A DNA stretch of 64,000 nt from Anaerosporobacter mobilis DSM 15930 (GTDB lineage: Bacteria; Bacillota; Clostridia; Lachnospirales; Lachnospiraceae), in contig NZ_FRCP01000006.1 of assembly GCF_900142955.1 (NCBI RefSeq), positions 248,001 through 312,000 on the forward strand. Direction: 5' to 3'. Below the pieces are notes generated by a model. It did not search any database, had not been told where the DNA came from, and saw only the letters and a program-made list of their open reading frames with translations. A program made the translations under genes and the position numbers. Shown here in pieces: positions 26,077 to 35,914 of this stretch (its first letter is position 1; every line of letters begins with the position of its first letter).

Positions 26077-27603
26077 TTATTTGCTCAAACATTCTACCAT
26101 ACTATCAATCGTAGCCTTTTTAGAAACACCCACTTGTATTCCAAACTTAGTAGCTGCCGCCGCTGTTTGTTCCCCTATACAGACTGCCTTAATCTTAGTA
26201 TAATCTATATCTGTAAGACATGATGTAAATGCCTTAACGCAGGAAGCACTCGTAAACATCACATAGTCTATCATTTTGCTCTCAATACCTGTACTAATCC
26301 TTGTTGCAAGCTCTTCATCAATAAGGTACAGGGTACGATAAACGGCCACATCTTGATATGAAATCTTATTGTCTTCTAAAACTTCTACTAAATCTTCTGT
26401 GGCATCTTCTGCACGGTATAATGTTACATAAGGATTTTGACCAAACTCCTTAATTAAACCTGTCGCAAGTTCTTTACCACAATAGATATCTGGCATGTAA
26501 TCTGCTTCAATACCATGTAGTCGTAACTCCTTCCTTGTAGCATTACCAACTACCCCAAACTTAACACCCATACTATACAGATGGCGTATATCTTTCTTAG
26601 TTACTGTTAATAGCGAGAAGAAACTCTCCACACCTTTTGGACTTGTAAACAGAATCCATTGTTCGCCACTTACTTCACTAATCTTATCAAAACTCCTAGA
26701 AAATCTCTCTAACTCTTCTTGTTCTTTTATTGTTATGGTCTTAATTACAGGCATCTCAATGACATGAGCTCCCCGTGCGCGTAGTTTTTCAGTAAGTGTA
26801 GAACTCTTTTCTTTTGGTCTTGTTACTACAACCTGAATACCTGCAAGTGGCTGTTTCTCAATCCATGCAAAAGAATCCGACAAACTACACACCTCACCAA
26901 CTACAATAATCGCAGGAGTTTGTATAATTGCCTGATCTGCTGCCGCTTTAAGTGTTTCTACCGTTGCAATAACTCTTCTTTGCTTTGCACTTGTTCCTTT
27001 TTCAAGGACAGCTGCTGGAGTTTGTGGATTCATACCCGCTTCTATTAACGACTTACAAATCTCCTCAAGTGCTCCTATCCCCATGAGAAATATAAGAGTT
27101 GCCTTCATCTTAACTAAAGCATCATACTGAATTCTAGATGATCCACCCTTTTTTGCATGCCCAGTAATAATATGGACAGAGGAGGTGTAGTCTCTATGTG
27201 TAACTGGTATCCCTGCATAGGCTGGAACAGAAACAGCAGAAGTAATTCCAGGAACAATCTCGTACGGAATGTTATTCTCTACTAACAATTCTAATTCTTC
27301 TCCACCTCGGCCGAATACAAACGGATCTCCACCTTTTAAACGAACTACTCTATTTCCTTCCAAGGCTTCCATAAGTAGAATTTTATTAATCTCTTCTTGA
27401 GGAACTAGATGATGATTTGCCCGTTTCCCTACATTTATTCTCTTTGCAGAAGACGGAATTAACGATGCGATTTCATCACTAACAAGTGCATCATATACAA
27501 CCACCTCTGCCGACTCAAGCACTTGTTTTCCCTTCACGGTTAACAATCCAATATCCCCTGGTCCTGCTCCTACAAGCCACACTTTACCTTTTTTATCTAC
27601 CAT
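26077..27603 (-). CDS. cobA-hemD: Fused uroporphyrinogen-III C-methyltransferase / uroporphyrinogen-III synthase
   Basis: 508 residues, two enzymes in one chain. Residues 1-~245 are the SAM-dependent SUMT (CobA) that makes precorrin-2: VWLVGAGPGDIGLLTVKGK, LKGGDPFVFGRGGEE, PGITSAVSVPAYAGIPVTHR. Residues ~250-508 are the HemD cyclase closing hydroxymethylbilane to uroporphyrinogen III (VVTRPKEKSSTLTEKLRARG, WILFTSPKGVESFF, then YVMFTSASCVKAF). The order HemD product then CobA substrate suits channeling toward corrinoid and siroheme. This fusion is common in Clostridia. Confidence 0.96.
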   Translation of the reverse strand: MVDKKGKVWLVGAGPGDIGLLTVKGKQVLESAEVVVYDALVSDEIASLIPSSAKRINVGKRANHHLVPQEEINKILLMEALEGNRVVRLKGGDPFVFGRGGEELELLVENNIPYEIVPGITSAVSVPAYAGIPVTHRDYTSSVHIITGHAKKGGSSRIQYDALVKMKATLIFLMGIGALEEICKSLIEAGMNPQTPAAVLEKGTSAKQRRVIATVETLKAAADQAIIQTPAIIVVGEVCSLSDSFAWIEKQPLAGIQVVVTRPKEKSSTLTEKLRARGAHVIEMPVIKTITIKEQEELERFSRSFDKISEVSGEQWILFTSPKGVESFFSLLTVTKKDIRHLYSMGVKFGVVGNATRKELRLHGIEADYMPDIYCGKELATGLIKEFGQNPYVTLYRAEDATEDLVEVLEDNKISYQDVAVYRTLYLIDEELATRISTGIESKMIDYVMFTSASCVKAFTSCLTDIDYTKIKAVCIGEQTAAAATKFGIQVGVSKKATIDSMVECLSK

Positions 27604-27624
27604 ATAAACAGGCTAACTCCTTCC

Positions 27625-27735
27625 TAAATTGCAGTCACATACAATGCTCTTTATTGAATACCAAGTCGTGTGATTCTAAGCAAATTGTTGGTGACAACCT
27701 TAAACACAGATGTACTGTTTACGCGAAAATATCTT
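27625..27735. repeat. Degenerate hairpin element, copy B3
   Basis: The gap between hemC and cobA-hemD contains CATACAATGCTCTTTATTGA and, 3' to it, AATTGTTGGTGACAACC, then TTAAACACAGATGT, which match the tip and right arm of copy B1. The left arm is missing and the ends are decayed. Read as an old, partly deleted copy. Confidence 0.55.
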
Positions 27736-27739
27736 CACA

Positions 27740-28633
27740 CTATCTACCACTTCTTAGTTGTCTCGCTAATGTTTCTCCTAATTTTGCTGCTTTCTCTACC
27801 TCACCATGAATACTTCCAATACGAATATCTTCACTATCTTCTTCACAATATAAGCCTTGTAAGCTTATCTCATTGCCTTTTATCTGTGCATAAGCAGCTA
27901 TTGGAGAAGAACAACCTCCATCAAGTGCTGTTACAAATGCACGTTCACAAGTCGATATAATTTCTGATTCTTTATTAAGAAATGTATCTAAGAAAGAGTA
28001 ATCCAATCCCCTTCTTCCTTGGATAGCTAAGATTCCCTGACCTGCTGCAGGAATCATTTCTTCTGTTGACAATACTCTTGTAACGATACTTTCTAACCCT
28101 AATCTCTTAATTCCTGCTAATGCAAGCACAATACCATTGTAGTTTTGTTCCTCCATCTTTTTAATCCGAGTCTGTACATTGCCTCGTATCGTCTCAAATT
28201 GTAAGTTCGGATAGAGCTTCTTTAATTGCAGCACTCTTCTCTTACTTGATGACCCAATAATTCCACATTCCTCTTCCATATGGAAGCCATCTTTTAAGAT
28301 AAGCACGTCCCTTGGATCCTCTCTTTTCGAATATCCAATGAGCGGTAAATCTTCGGGTATCTCCATTGGCATATCTTTAAGACTATGAACAGATAAATCA
28401 ATTCTACCTTCTCTAAGAGCGATATCAAGTTCTTTCACAAACAAGCCTTTGCCTCCAACTTTATCAAGGCTTTTGTCTAAAATCTTATCACCTGTAGTTT
28501 TCATAGTAACTAATTCTAATTCAAGTTCTGGGTGGGCTTTTCTAATAGCCTCTATAACAATCTGTGACTGTGTTACTGCTAGCCTACTATCTCTGCTCCC
28601 AATCCTAATTCTCTTTCTAATTCTTCCTTCCAT
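27740..28633 (-). CDS. hemC: Porphobilinogen deaminase (hydroxymethylbilane synthase)
   Basis: Polymerises four porphobilinogens on a dipyrromethane cofactor. 297 residues: IRIGSRDSRLAVTQSQ near the N-terminus, VGGKGLFVKELD, HSLKDMPMEIPEDL, and the cofactor-binding Cys in ALDGGCSSPIAAYA near residue 240. The start follows TAAGGAGGTCTAT. It lies between the precorrin-2 dehydrogenase and cobA-hemD genes. Confidence 0.97.
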   Translation of the reverse strand: MEGRIRKRIRIGSRDSRLAVTQSQIVIEAIRKAHPELELELVTMKTTGDKILDKSLDKVGGKGLFVKELDIALREGRIDLSVHSLKDMPMEIPEDLPLIGYSKREDPRDVLILKDGFHMEEECGIIGSSSKRRVLQLKKLYPNLQFETIRGNVQTRIKKMEEQNYNGIVLALAGIKRLGLESIVTRVLSTEEMIPAAGQGILAIQGRRGLDYSFLDTFLNKESEIISTCERAFVTALDGGCSSPIAAYAQIKGNEISLQGLYCEEDSEDIRIGSIHGEVEKAAKLGETLARQLRSGR

Positions 28634-28722
28634 ATAGACCTCCTTAATTTAACTTATTCAAATGAAATTAAGCACGAGCAAAGTGAGTATTTGGTTTCCT
28701 TCGATAAGTTAACGATAGAATC

Positions 28723-29193
28723 TCATTCCTTCTGCACTATGGATTTTAATACATTCTTTATTCCATCTGTAACTCTTTTGGCCATTTTATGATCGGTTCC
28801 ACTGGCGCTTACTCCAACAACAACAGCTTCTTCTTTCGCGATACCAGGGAAGTAGAAAGTGGATTCTTCCTTGCTATCTGCTACACTAACCGGAATTAAT
28901 ACTTTCAAACATTCCTGTCCAACTTTATAATTAATCAACCTTTGATTCGTCGCAGTTACCACAATTGCGGCTCCAATAACATCTCTCTCTTGATAAGAAC
29001 GGGCATGCCAAGTAATCTTCTCCTCATTAGCTAAATTCTTTAGTGCTTCTGAGATTTCTGGTGCGATTACCTCTATATTACACCCAAAGGAGCATAATGT
29101 CTGTACTCTTCTTGTAGCAATCACACCACCACCAACTACAACTACTCTTTTATTTAATAAATTTATGAATATCGGAAAATATGCCTGTTCCAT
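28723..29193 (-). CDS. Precorrin-2 dehydrogenase (Met8p/SirC-type)
   Basis: 156 residues, equal to the N-terminal domain of CysG: FPIFINLLNKRVVVVGGGVI with an NAD-binding GGG turn, then AIVVTATNQRLIN and VVGVSASGTDHKMAKR. It oxidises precorrin-2 to sirohydrochlorin. That feeds cobalt insertion by CbiK for cobalamin, or iron insertion for siroheme needed by the sulfite reductase at 56935. It starts 2 nt after hemA. No C-terminal methyltransferase domain, since CobA is fused to HemD here. Confidence 0.9.
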   Translation of the reverse strand: MEQAYFPIFINLLNKRVVVVGGGVIATRRVQTLCSFGCNIEVIAPEISEALKNLANEEKITWHARSYQERDVIGAAIVVTATNQRLINYKVGQECLKVLIPVSVADSKEESTFYFPGIAKEEAVVVGVSASGTDHKMAKRVTDGIKNVLKSIVQKE

Positions 29194-29195
29194 AA

Positions 29196-30449
29196 TTACA
29201 CTTCCTCATTCCCATTCTTGCTAGATGCACTTTCAATTGCTTCAAGACAACTACTCCATTGTTCCTTATTAAGACTCTCTTTCAATCCATATAATAGATT
29301 CGTCACTACACGATTAGACGCGGCTTTCACAAGCTTTCTGATCTCCTCTGCAGATTCTGGATCATCTATAATCTTCTTCATCTGTTTATCAATACGGTTT
29401 AATACACTTATGGATGAGGTTCTACCAACACTTTGGATCAATGGAATGTATTCTCTAAATAGATACCATGTATTAAATTCTTCTTGGTATTCCTCTAATA
29501 TCTCCATAGCTACCGCAACAGATTGGTTATTAATTGTATCGGTAGCTACCCCACCTAAACTATCAATATTATAGAGCTCAATATTGTCTAATTCCGATAA
29601 TCGTAATGAGATGTCACGTGGAACTGCCATATCTATTAGAATTCTCTTCCTATCATCATCTAAGATTTCATGTGAATCCTCATATCTTATCGTATGATGA
29701 GGACTTGTTGTGGCACTTACTACAACCGACATATCAGAAAGAACACCATAGCGATCTTGATAATCAATGCAATGAACTCCTAGTGGTATATCAACTTCTC
29801 TACTCTTATATTGTCGTAATGTCATAGTAACCTTCGCACCAACTTGTAATAACCTTGTAGCCGCCAATCTACCAATTTCCCCATTACCAATCACCAAACA
29901 TGGAATATCTTGTAAAGTATTAAACTCTCTTGTTAGCACTGTAATCATATTCTCCACAACAGAAGCATTTACTGCTGTAAGATGTACACTTGTCTTTACC
30001 TTTTTTGCCGCAGTTATTGCAGTCTGAAACAGTTTTTCTAGCACGATATCTGTCGACTCTGCCTCTCTAGCATTCGCCAATGCATCCTTTACTTGCGTAA
30101 TGATTTGATCTTCACCGAATACCTTTGACTTTAATCCACATGCCAAAGAAAACAAATGCTCTACTACTTCGCTACCTTTTCTTTGTGTGTTAAGATCTTG
30201 ATACACCTCCTCATCTATGTCCTTGACACGGCAAAGAATCTCATAAGGATCCATGCTCTCTTCTACACAACTGATGTACAATTCTGTACGATTACATGTG
30301 GATAGCACTACACAGCCCGTAAGTTCCTCTTGGTACCACTCCATAATCTGATTCATCGCCATTGCTGCCTCATGACGAGTAAAACTAAAACCTTCTCTAT
30401 ATTCTATGGAAGCCTTGCTATGGTCAATTCCTACCATTTGAATGTCCAT
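29196..30449 (-). CDS. hemA: Glutamyl-tRNA reductase
   Basis: First committed enzyme of the C5 route: NADPH-dependent reduction of glutamyl-tRNA to glutamate-1-semialdehyde. 417 residues, with catalytic Cys in VVLSTCNRTELY (residue ~50), VFGEDQIITQVKDA, the Rossmann region PCLVIGNGEIGRLAATRL, RILIDMAVPRDIS, and the C-terminal dimer helix. Starts 11 nt after cbiC, with AGGAGG upstream. Confidence 0.97.
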   Translation of the reverse strand: MDIQMVGIDHSKASIEYREGFSFTRHEAAMAMNQIMEWYQEELTGCVVLSTCNRTELYISCVEESMDPYEILCRVKDIDEEVYQDLNTQRKGSEVVEHLFSLACGLKSKVFGEDQIITQVKDALANAREAESTDIVLEKLFQTAITAAKKVKTSVHLTAVNASVVENMITVLTREFNTLQDIPCLVIGNGEIGRLAATRLLQVGAKVTMTLRQYKSREVDIPLGVHCIDYQDRYGVLSDMSVVVSATTSPHHTIRYEDSHEILDDDRKRILIDMAVPRDISLRLSELDNIELYNIDSLGGVATDTINNQSVAVAMEILEEYQEEFNTWYLFREYIPLIQSVGRTSSISVLNRIDKQMKKIIDDPESAEEIRKLVKAASNRVVTNLLYGLKESLNKEQWSSCLEAIESASSKNGNEEV

Positions 30450-30460
30450 GCTGACTCCTC

Positions 30461-31099
30461 CTATCGTTCGTTATTTATCATATATAATAGTGCATTACAA
30501 ATTGCTGCAGCTACATTGCTGCCACCTTTTCTTCCCTTTGCTACTATATAAGGGATATCTGTCTTCATTATTAGCTCCTTAGATGGAACTACATTAACAA
30601 ACCCTACTGGTACACCGATAATCAATTTTGGTGTAATCTTATGCTCATTAATCAGTTCATATAGATGGACCAACGCTGTTGGGGCATTTCCAATAGCGAA
30701 TATTACATCTTTTTCCAATCTAGCAGCCTTATTCATGCTTGCTGTCGCTCTTGTCGTTCCTAATTCCTTAGCTTCTAATGCCACATCGTCATCAGACATA
30801 AAGCAATATACTTCACCTCCATGTTTGGCAAGCGACTTCTTATTAATTCCAGCCTTCGCCATCTGCGTATCTGTGACAATACAAGCTCCTGATTTAATTG
30901 CCTCGATTGCCTTACTTACAGCACCTTCTGAAAACTTCAGATTATCAGCATATTCAAAATCAGCAGTTGTATGGATTACCCTCTTAATAATCAACTCTTG
31001 GTCTTCTAAAAATACTCTTCCTTGTAGCTCTTCTGTTATAATCTCAAAACTACGTTTCTCAATCTCCGCCGGTAATACTTTTTCTAATTCTATCTTCAA
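30461..31099 (-). CDS. cbiC: Precorrin-8X / cobalt-precorrin-8 methylmutase
   Basis: Moves the C-11 methyl to C-12, giving (cobalt-)hydrogenobyrinate. The TTG at 31099 is taken as start because GGAGGG lies 6 nt upstream; an ATG at 31123 inside the end of cbiP has no such site. 212 residues with IEKRSFEIITEEL, VIHTTADFEYADNL (the catalytic His lies in this region), VTDTQMAKAGI, IFAIGNAPTALVHL and KGRKGGSNVAAAICNALLY, all family signatures. Confidence 0.94.
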   Translation of the reverse strand: MKIELEKVLPAEIEKRSFEIITEELQGRVFLEDQELIIKRVIHTTADFEYADNLKFSEGAVSKAIEAIKSGACIVTDTQMAKAGINKKSLAKHGGEVYCFMSDDDVALEAKELGTTRATASMNKAARLEKDVIFAIGNAPTALVHLYELINEHKITPKLIIGVPVGFVNVVPSKELIMKTDIPYIVAKGRKGGSNVAAAICNALLYMINNER

Positions 31100-31115
31100 A
31101 GATATCCCTCCTGTC

Positions 31116-32633
31116 TTACACACCTTGTTCCATGATTTGATAGATTGCCTCCATATCTAGGTTCTTACGAATTGCATCTGCAAGTAAGTTATATTGCGTT
31201 TCTTTGTATTCTTGTATATTCAATGCATGAACGTCGGTTGCATCATATCCTTTTTCCTTTAATAATGCTTCTACGATACTATTTACCACCCCAGACATGT
31301 CAAAGATTCCATGCACATAAGTTCCATAAATATTCCCAACATTATTGCCATCTTCTTTCACGTTATCACTCTTCGTGGTATCCGTCAAGTTTGTCAATGG
31401 GTTCCCCTTACTATCCGTATCGCCCATATGAATCTCATACCCTTCAAAGTCGATTCCGCATAGATTACTTAAAGTACCTTCCACCCTTGTGAATGTTCCA
31501 TGTACCCTAGTTCTTGTCTTCTCAGATAAGAATACTGTATCGATTGGGAGTAGTCCTAGTCCCTTCACCTTCTTAAATTCTATCTTATCCGTCTCCATAT
31601 TGTCTGGGTCCGCAATTGTGTTTCCCAACATCTGGTACCCTCCACATACACCAAAGATTACTTTGCCCCTAGCAGCATGTTGCAAAATCTTTGCCTCTAA
31701 ACCTGTTTCGCGAAGCCATAATAAATCCTCAATTGTATTCTTAGTACCTGGAATAATAATCATATCGGGGTCCATTAATTCATTCGGTTGCGTAACATAA
31801 CGTAAAGATACTTCTTCCACATATTCAAATGGATTGAAATCTGTAAAATTAGAGATTCTAGGTAGACGTATAACCGCAATATCTATTAACCCAGTTGTAG
31901 TTTTCTTCGTAAATCGTTCCGATAAGCTATCTTCGTCATCAATATCAAGATGACAATATGGTATAACACCACGCACTGGGATACCAACCTTATCTTCAAT
32001 CATACGAAGTCCCGGATCAAGAATCGTCTTATCTCCACGGAATTTATTAATAATTAGTCCTTTTACCATAGCGCGCTCTTCTTCTTCAAGAAGTAAAACA
32101 GTCCCTAATAATTGTGCAAACACTCCACCACGATCAATGTCACCTACTAATAACACGGGAGCTTTCGCCATCTTAGCCATCCCCATATTCACAATATCTT
32201 CGCTTTTAAGATTAATCTCTGCTGGACTACCTGCACCTTCAATTACGATAATATCATGCTCTTGTTCTAGTTTATGATAAGCTTCTAATATAGCGGGCAC
32301 AAACTTCTTCTTACATGCAAAATATTCTCTAGCCGACATGGTTCCCACAACTTCTCCATTGACAATAACTTGTGATCCTGTATCATTCGTTGGTTTTAGT
32401 AAAATTGGATTCATAAGAACAGAAGGTTGAATCATTGCCGCCTCCGCTTGCATGACCTGCGCTCTTCCCATTTCAAGTCCTTCTTTGGTTATGAAGGAAT
32501 TTAGAGCCATATTCTGTGATTTAAACGGAGCTACTTTATAACCATCCTGTGCGAACACACGACAAAGTCCTCCTGCTAATATGCTTTTTCCCGCATTAGA
32601 CATTGTTCCTTGAATCATAATTGATTTTGCCAT
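31116..32633 (-). CDS. cbiP: Cobyric acid synthase (CbiP/CobQ)
   Basis: ATP- and glutamine-dependent amidation of side chains b, d, e and g of adenosylcobyrinate diamide. 505 residues: N-terminal dethiobiotin-synthetase-like ATPase ([19 protein letters not shown]), switch [16 protein letters not shown], and a class-I glutaminase-like domain with Cys in [13 protein letters not shown] near residue 330 and His in YVHGIFD. AGGAGGTAAAGACA precedes ATG. Follows cobD with a 12-nt gap. Confidence 0.96.
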   Translation of the reverse strand: MAKSIMIQGTMSNAGKSILAGGLCRVFAQDGYKVAPFKSQNMALNSFITKEGLEMGRAQVMQAEAAMIQPSVLMNPILLKPTNDTGSQVIVNGEVVGTMSAREYFACKKKFVPAILEAYHKLEQEHDIIVIEGAGSPAEINLKSEDIVNMGMAKMAKAPVLLVGDIDRGGVFAQLLGTVLLLEEEERAMVKGLIINKFRGDKTILDPGLRMIEDKVGIPVRGVIPYCHLDIDDEDSLSERFTKKTTTGLIDIAVIRLPRISNFTDFNPFEYVEEVSLRYVTQPNELMDPDMIIIPGTKNTIEDLLWLRETGLEAKILQHAARGKVIFGVCGGYQMLGNTIADPDNMETDKIEFKKVKGLGLLPIDTVFLSEKTRTRVHGTFTRVEGTLSNLCGIDFEGYEIHMGDTDSKGNPLTNLTDTTKSDNVKEDGNNVGNIYGTYVHGIFDMSGVVNSIVEALLKEKGYDATDVHALNIQEYKETQYNLLADAIRKNLDMEAIYQIMEQGV

Positions 32634-32645
32634 TGTCTTTACCTC

Positions 32646-33746
32646 CTAATCCTCTCCTATGCCTGCATAATCACGAATATTCATATTACATTTCGTCACT
32701 TGTTGTTTAAGTTCAACTTTGATTTTTCGCATTGCCTTGATTAAAGCATCATTCTCTACTCTAGTACGTATTGCAATTCGATAGTATCCTTTTGACAAAC
32801 CTCTATAATTACTACAATCGCGAATCAATATACCTTCTTCTAATAACTTCTTGTACCAGTCTATCTGATCGTAGAGGAAGATATAATTAGCCTCTGGTAT
32901 AAAATACTGAATCCCCAAATCTGATAACGCCTCACATAAAAATTCCTGTTCTTTCTTAATATACGCTCTTGTCTTAGCTACGTATTCCTCTTGACCTAAT
33001 GCAACGACACCTGCTGCTTGCGCTGGAATAGATACAGACCAAGGCTGACTTACACTGTTCATCTTAGCTAACAGTTTAACATTAACCGTCATTAGGTATC
33101 CAAGTCGTAGGCCTGCCATTGCATATATTTTAGTAAACGCTCGTAGAATCACCAAGTTATTATATTCTGCTAACTGTGGTGTTAGCGTATGGTATTCAGG
33201 TTTCTTTAAAAAATCATTAAAACACTCGTCTACTACTACTATAATATCAAGTTCCGCACAACGCCTAAGAATACGCAGTAGTAACTCATGGGATATGGTA
33301 TTGCCAACTGGGTTGTTTGGATTACATAGAATAACCATATTAAGATCCGTAGTTAGAGCCTCTAGGTAATCCTCTGTTACAGAAAAACCATTCGAAGAAT
33401 CAAGTTCATAATAATTGATTTCACAATCAACCGATTGTAGAGCCTGTTCGTATTCGGCAAATGTTGGGCTAACGATCAAAGCTTTCTTAGGTTTGCTTGC
33501 TAATACCAGTGTGAATAACACATCTGCAGCTCCATTTCCAAAGTAGAGGTACTCCTCAGGAACCTGAAGTTTTGACGATAGTGCGTTTCGTAATCTTCCA
33601 CAACGAACATCAGGATAACTTGCAACCTCTCGTAAACTCTCTCTTGCTGCCATTAATATTGCTTCATTAACCCCCAAAGGATTAATATTCGCGGAAAAAT
33701 CGTATTTAGGTTGGTATTTATAGATATCACCACCATGTACATTCAT
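32646..33746 (-). CDS. cobD: L-threonine-O-3-phosphate decarboxylase
   Basis: Type-I aminotransferase-fold PLP enzyme making (R)-1-amino-2-propanol phosphate for the nucleotide loop. 366 residues: VHGGDIYKYQPKYDFSANINP (21-residue N-terminal hallmark, shown in part as GGDIYKYQPKYDFSANINP), LCNPNNPVGNTIS, VVDECFNDFL, and the PLP-lysine in LRAFTKIYAMAGLRLGYL. Its histidinol-phosphate aminotransferase relatives differ in the N-terminus, and the cob/cbi context settles the call. Confidence 0.94.
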   Translation of the reverse strand: MNVHGGDIYKYQPKYDFSANINPLGVNEAILMAARESLREVASYPDVRCGRLRNALSSKLQVPEEYLYFGNGAADVLFTLVLASKPKKALIVSPTFAEYEQALQSVDCEINYYELDSSNGFSVTEDYLEALTTDLNMVILCNPNNPVGNTISHELLLRILRRCAELDIIVVVDECFNDFLKKPEYHTLTPQLAEYNNLVILRAFTKIYAMAGLRLGYLMTVNVKLLAKMNSVSQPWSVSIPAQAAGVVALGQEEYVAKTRAYIKKEQEFLCEALSDLGIQYFIPEANYIFLYDQIDWYKKLLEEGILIRDCSNYRGLSKGYYRIAIRTRVENDALIKAMRKIKVELKQQVTKCNMNIRDYAGIGED

Positions 33747-33804
33747 CAGATTTCCTCCCTTATCAGTACAGATTGGTTGTTAATTGAATACATAATTCTA
33801 ATAG

Positions 33805-34782
33805 CTAAATAGCCATGCTAACTCCAATCTTAATTCCAATTAATAAAACAAATGATAAAAACGCACACATATATAACAAACGGTTTGCTCTTTTGATATC
33901 TTCTATCTCGATTTCCCGGAGAGCATCACCTATATATTCTTTCTTATGAAGCTTGCCAAAGTAATAGGCATCACCTGCTAATCTAATACGTAGAGCCCCA
34001 GCACATACGGATTCTGTATGGGCTGAATTGGGACTGGCATGTTTATAGCGATCTCTCTTATAGATTCTATATGCGTTCTTGCCGTCCATTCCTAACATAT
34101 AGGCACTTAGGATCATCATGTAGGCTGAAAATCTTGCAGGTATATAGTTAACCACATCATCCAGTTTTGCTGCGAATCTACCTATATCAATGTATTTATC
34201 ATTCTTGTACCCTATCATTGAATCCATAGTATTAATAGACTTATATAAGAATCCAAGCGGTGCACCACCTATAATAATTGCTATCAAAGGAGCAATACTA
34301 CCATCAGAAGTATTCTCTGCTACTGTCTCTACTGCTGCCTTAGTTATCCCAACTTCATCAAGACTCTTCGTATCTCTTCCTACTATCATAGACACCGCAT
34401 ATCTTGCTTTCTCTATATCCTTGTCCTTTAATGCCTTATATACTTTCATGCTCTCAACCTTAAGAGACTTAGTAGCCAATAATTGATAGCAGAAGATACC
34501 TTCAATTATAATCCCAAGATAAACATTCGTTTTATAACAGATGATCAATAGTACAAGCGGAATTCCAGTTGATATAATCATTACAATTATCGCTAATACA
34601 ATTCCACCTATTCGTTCTCCCGTCTTTGTCTTGGGAAAACAGTGTCGAATTAGTTTTTCCGTACTGCTAATTAATTTTCCGATCAGTCGTATCGGATGAT
34701 AGATCCAATGTGGATCTCCTACTATCAAATCTAGGATAAATCCTATGATACATGCATAGATACCATATCTCATACTTTCCAT
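33805..34782 (-). CDS. cbiB: Adenosylcobinamide-phosphate synthase (CbiB)
   Basis: Membrane enzyme joining adenosylcobyrate to aminopropanol phosphate. 325 residues with hydrophobic helices at both ends and in the middle, and the family motifs DLIVGDPHWIYHPIRLIG (residues ~18-35), GRDTKSLDEVGI, ETVAENTSDGSIAPLIA and ASPNSAHTESVCAGAL. It lies between cobC and cobD, 17 nt after cobC reading backwards along the operon. Confidence 0.96.
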   Translation of the reverse strand: MESMRYGIYACIIGFILDLIVGDPHWIYHPIRLIGKLISSTEKLIRHCFPKTKTGERIGGIVLAIIVMIISTGIPLVLLIICYKTNVYLGIIIEGIFCYQLLATKSLKVESMKVYKALKDKDIEKARYAVSMIVGRDTKSLDEVGITKAAVETVAENTSDGSIAPLIAIIIGGAPLGFLYKSINTMDSMIGYKNDKYIDIGRFAAKLDDVVNYIPARFSAYMMILSAYMLGMDGKNAYRIYKRDRYKHASPNSAHTESVCAGALRIRLAGDAYYFGKLHKKEYIGDALREIEIEDIKRANRLLYMCAFLSFVLLIGIKIGVSMAI

Positions 34783-34798
34783 TCACACTTTCCCTTTA

Positions 34799-35395
34799 CT
34801 ATCTAATAATTTCACTTACAGTTACGTATCTATCAACAGTTTTTGTAAACCAACTAGCATCATCGACCTCAACTAAGTAACCTTCTCCATTCTGGACTTT
34901 CCAATGATAGAAGTTTTCTTGTGGTTTAGCATATGCTTCAAGAACAGCCATTATCGTTCCCCCATGTACAATCATCGCTACGTTTTGTATATTCCTATTA
35001 TGAATATATTCAACTGCTTCTTCAAAACCCTTAACACATCTTTTGCGAAATTCTAACTGGTCTTCTCCCTGAGGAAATGGAATCTTTCCTTCTTTTGTTA
35101 ACCACTCCTGATAGTCTACATTCTCTTTTAATTCTTCGTAGGTCATTCCTTCGAATGCTCCAAAATCACACTCTTTCAAGTCATCAATTACATAAGGTTT
35201 CTTATCCGGATAGATGCACATGGACGTTTGTATGCATCGCTTCATAGGACTCGCTATAACCATCTCTACTTCTGGATACATACGTTCCTTAAGCAATTCA
35301 ATTCCTTCCTCGCAGAGAGGTTCATCAGTAGCACCTATATAAGCATGTCTTTTATTCCCTGATGTGATGGAATGTCTAATCATATAGATTTTCAT
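34799..35395 (-). CDS. cobC: Alpha-ribazole-5'-phosphate phosphatase (histidine phosphatase family)
   Basis: 198 residues with the phosphohistidine RHG-type motif as MIRHSITSGN at the N-terminus (IRHS in place of RHG), RCIQTSMCIYPDK, ECDFGAFEGMTYEEL and the second catalytic His in MIVHGGTIMAVLE. It would remove the 5'-phosphate in the last steps of nucleotide-loop assembly. General histidine phosphatases look similar; the operon position favours CobC. AAGGAGGT precedes ATG. Confidence 0.9.
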   Translation of the reverse strand: MKIYMIRHSITSGNKRHAYIGATDEPLCEEGIELLKERMYPEVEMVIASPMKRCIQTSMCIYPDKKPYVIDDLKECDFGAFEGMTYEELKENVDYQEWLTKEGKIPFPQGEDQLEFRKRCVKGFEEAVEYIHNRNIQNVAMIVHGGTIMAVLEAYAKPQENFYHWKVQNGEGYLVEVDDASWFTKTVDRYVTVSEIIR

Positions 35396-35425
35396 TCTTT
35401 CACACCTCCTTTTTTAGTCTTTTTG

Positions 35426-35839
35426 TTACTTGATTCGAGTTGTTATTCCACATAATACACGATATACTTCTTCCGCTTTGCTTGCTATCTTACAGCAGAT
35501 ACGACCGGTACGTTCTCTATACTGCCTCTCAAACGAATCCATGGGAACAATTCCATATCCTATCTCTGTACTTACAATACACACTTTAGGATTTCTCGCG
35601 ATTATTTCATCTAGGATTAATTCTGGTTCTTGCTTTTCTTGTAATACTCTCTTGATTATAAGATGAAAATGGTTAATTATTGTTGCACTATATAATTCTT
35701 CAACAAAATTATAGTTCTCATCAGCAATTACTAGTTCTTTACTTGCATTCCATGTTTCAAGCTCACTATTTACACTCTTAGCACATTGCTTTGCCACTTC
35801 AAGTTTTCCTTGCGCTACACCGCCTATTATAAGTTTCAT
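35426..35839 (-). CDS. CobU-like protein with degenerate P-loop (second cobU paralogue)
   Basis: 137 residues from the ATG at 35839 (in-frame ATGs at 35854 and 35911 are also possible; no ribosome site decides). The N-terminus MKLIIGGVAQGKLEVAK resembles a CobU P-loop but reads GGVAQGKL where GGxxSGKS is expected, losing the Ser. The C-terminal half (CIVSTEIGYGIVPMDSFERQ, then YRERTGRICCKIASKA and CGITTRIK) is very close to the standard CobU ending. It sits beside cobS while a second, canonical P-loop CobU lies one gene upstream. It may be a regulatory subunit, a divergent kinase, or a decaying duplicate. Confidence 0.8.
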   Translation of the reverse strand: MKLIIGGVAQGKLEVAKQCAKSVNSELETWNASKELVIADENYNFVEELYSATIINHFHLIIKRVLQEKQEPELILDEIIARNPKVCIVSTEIGYGIVPMDSFERQYRERTGRICCKIASKAEEVYRVLCGITTRIK

Positions 35840-35914
35840 AGTAATAACCATGCCTTTCCATAGCCTGCAAACTTTAGCCCGCAGGCACAAAATTGCGTGT
35901 GAAAGATTCATCTT

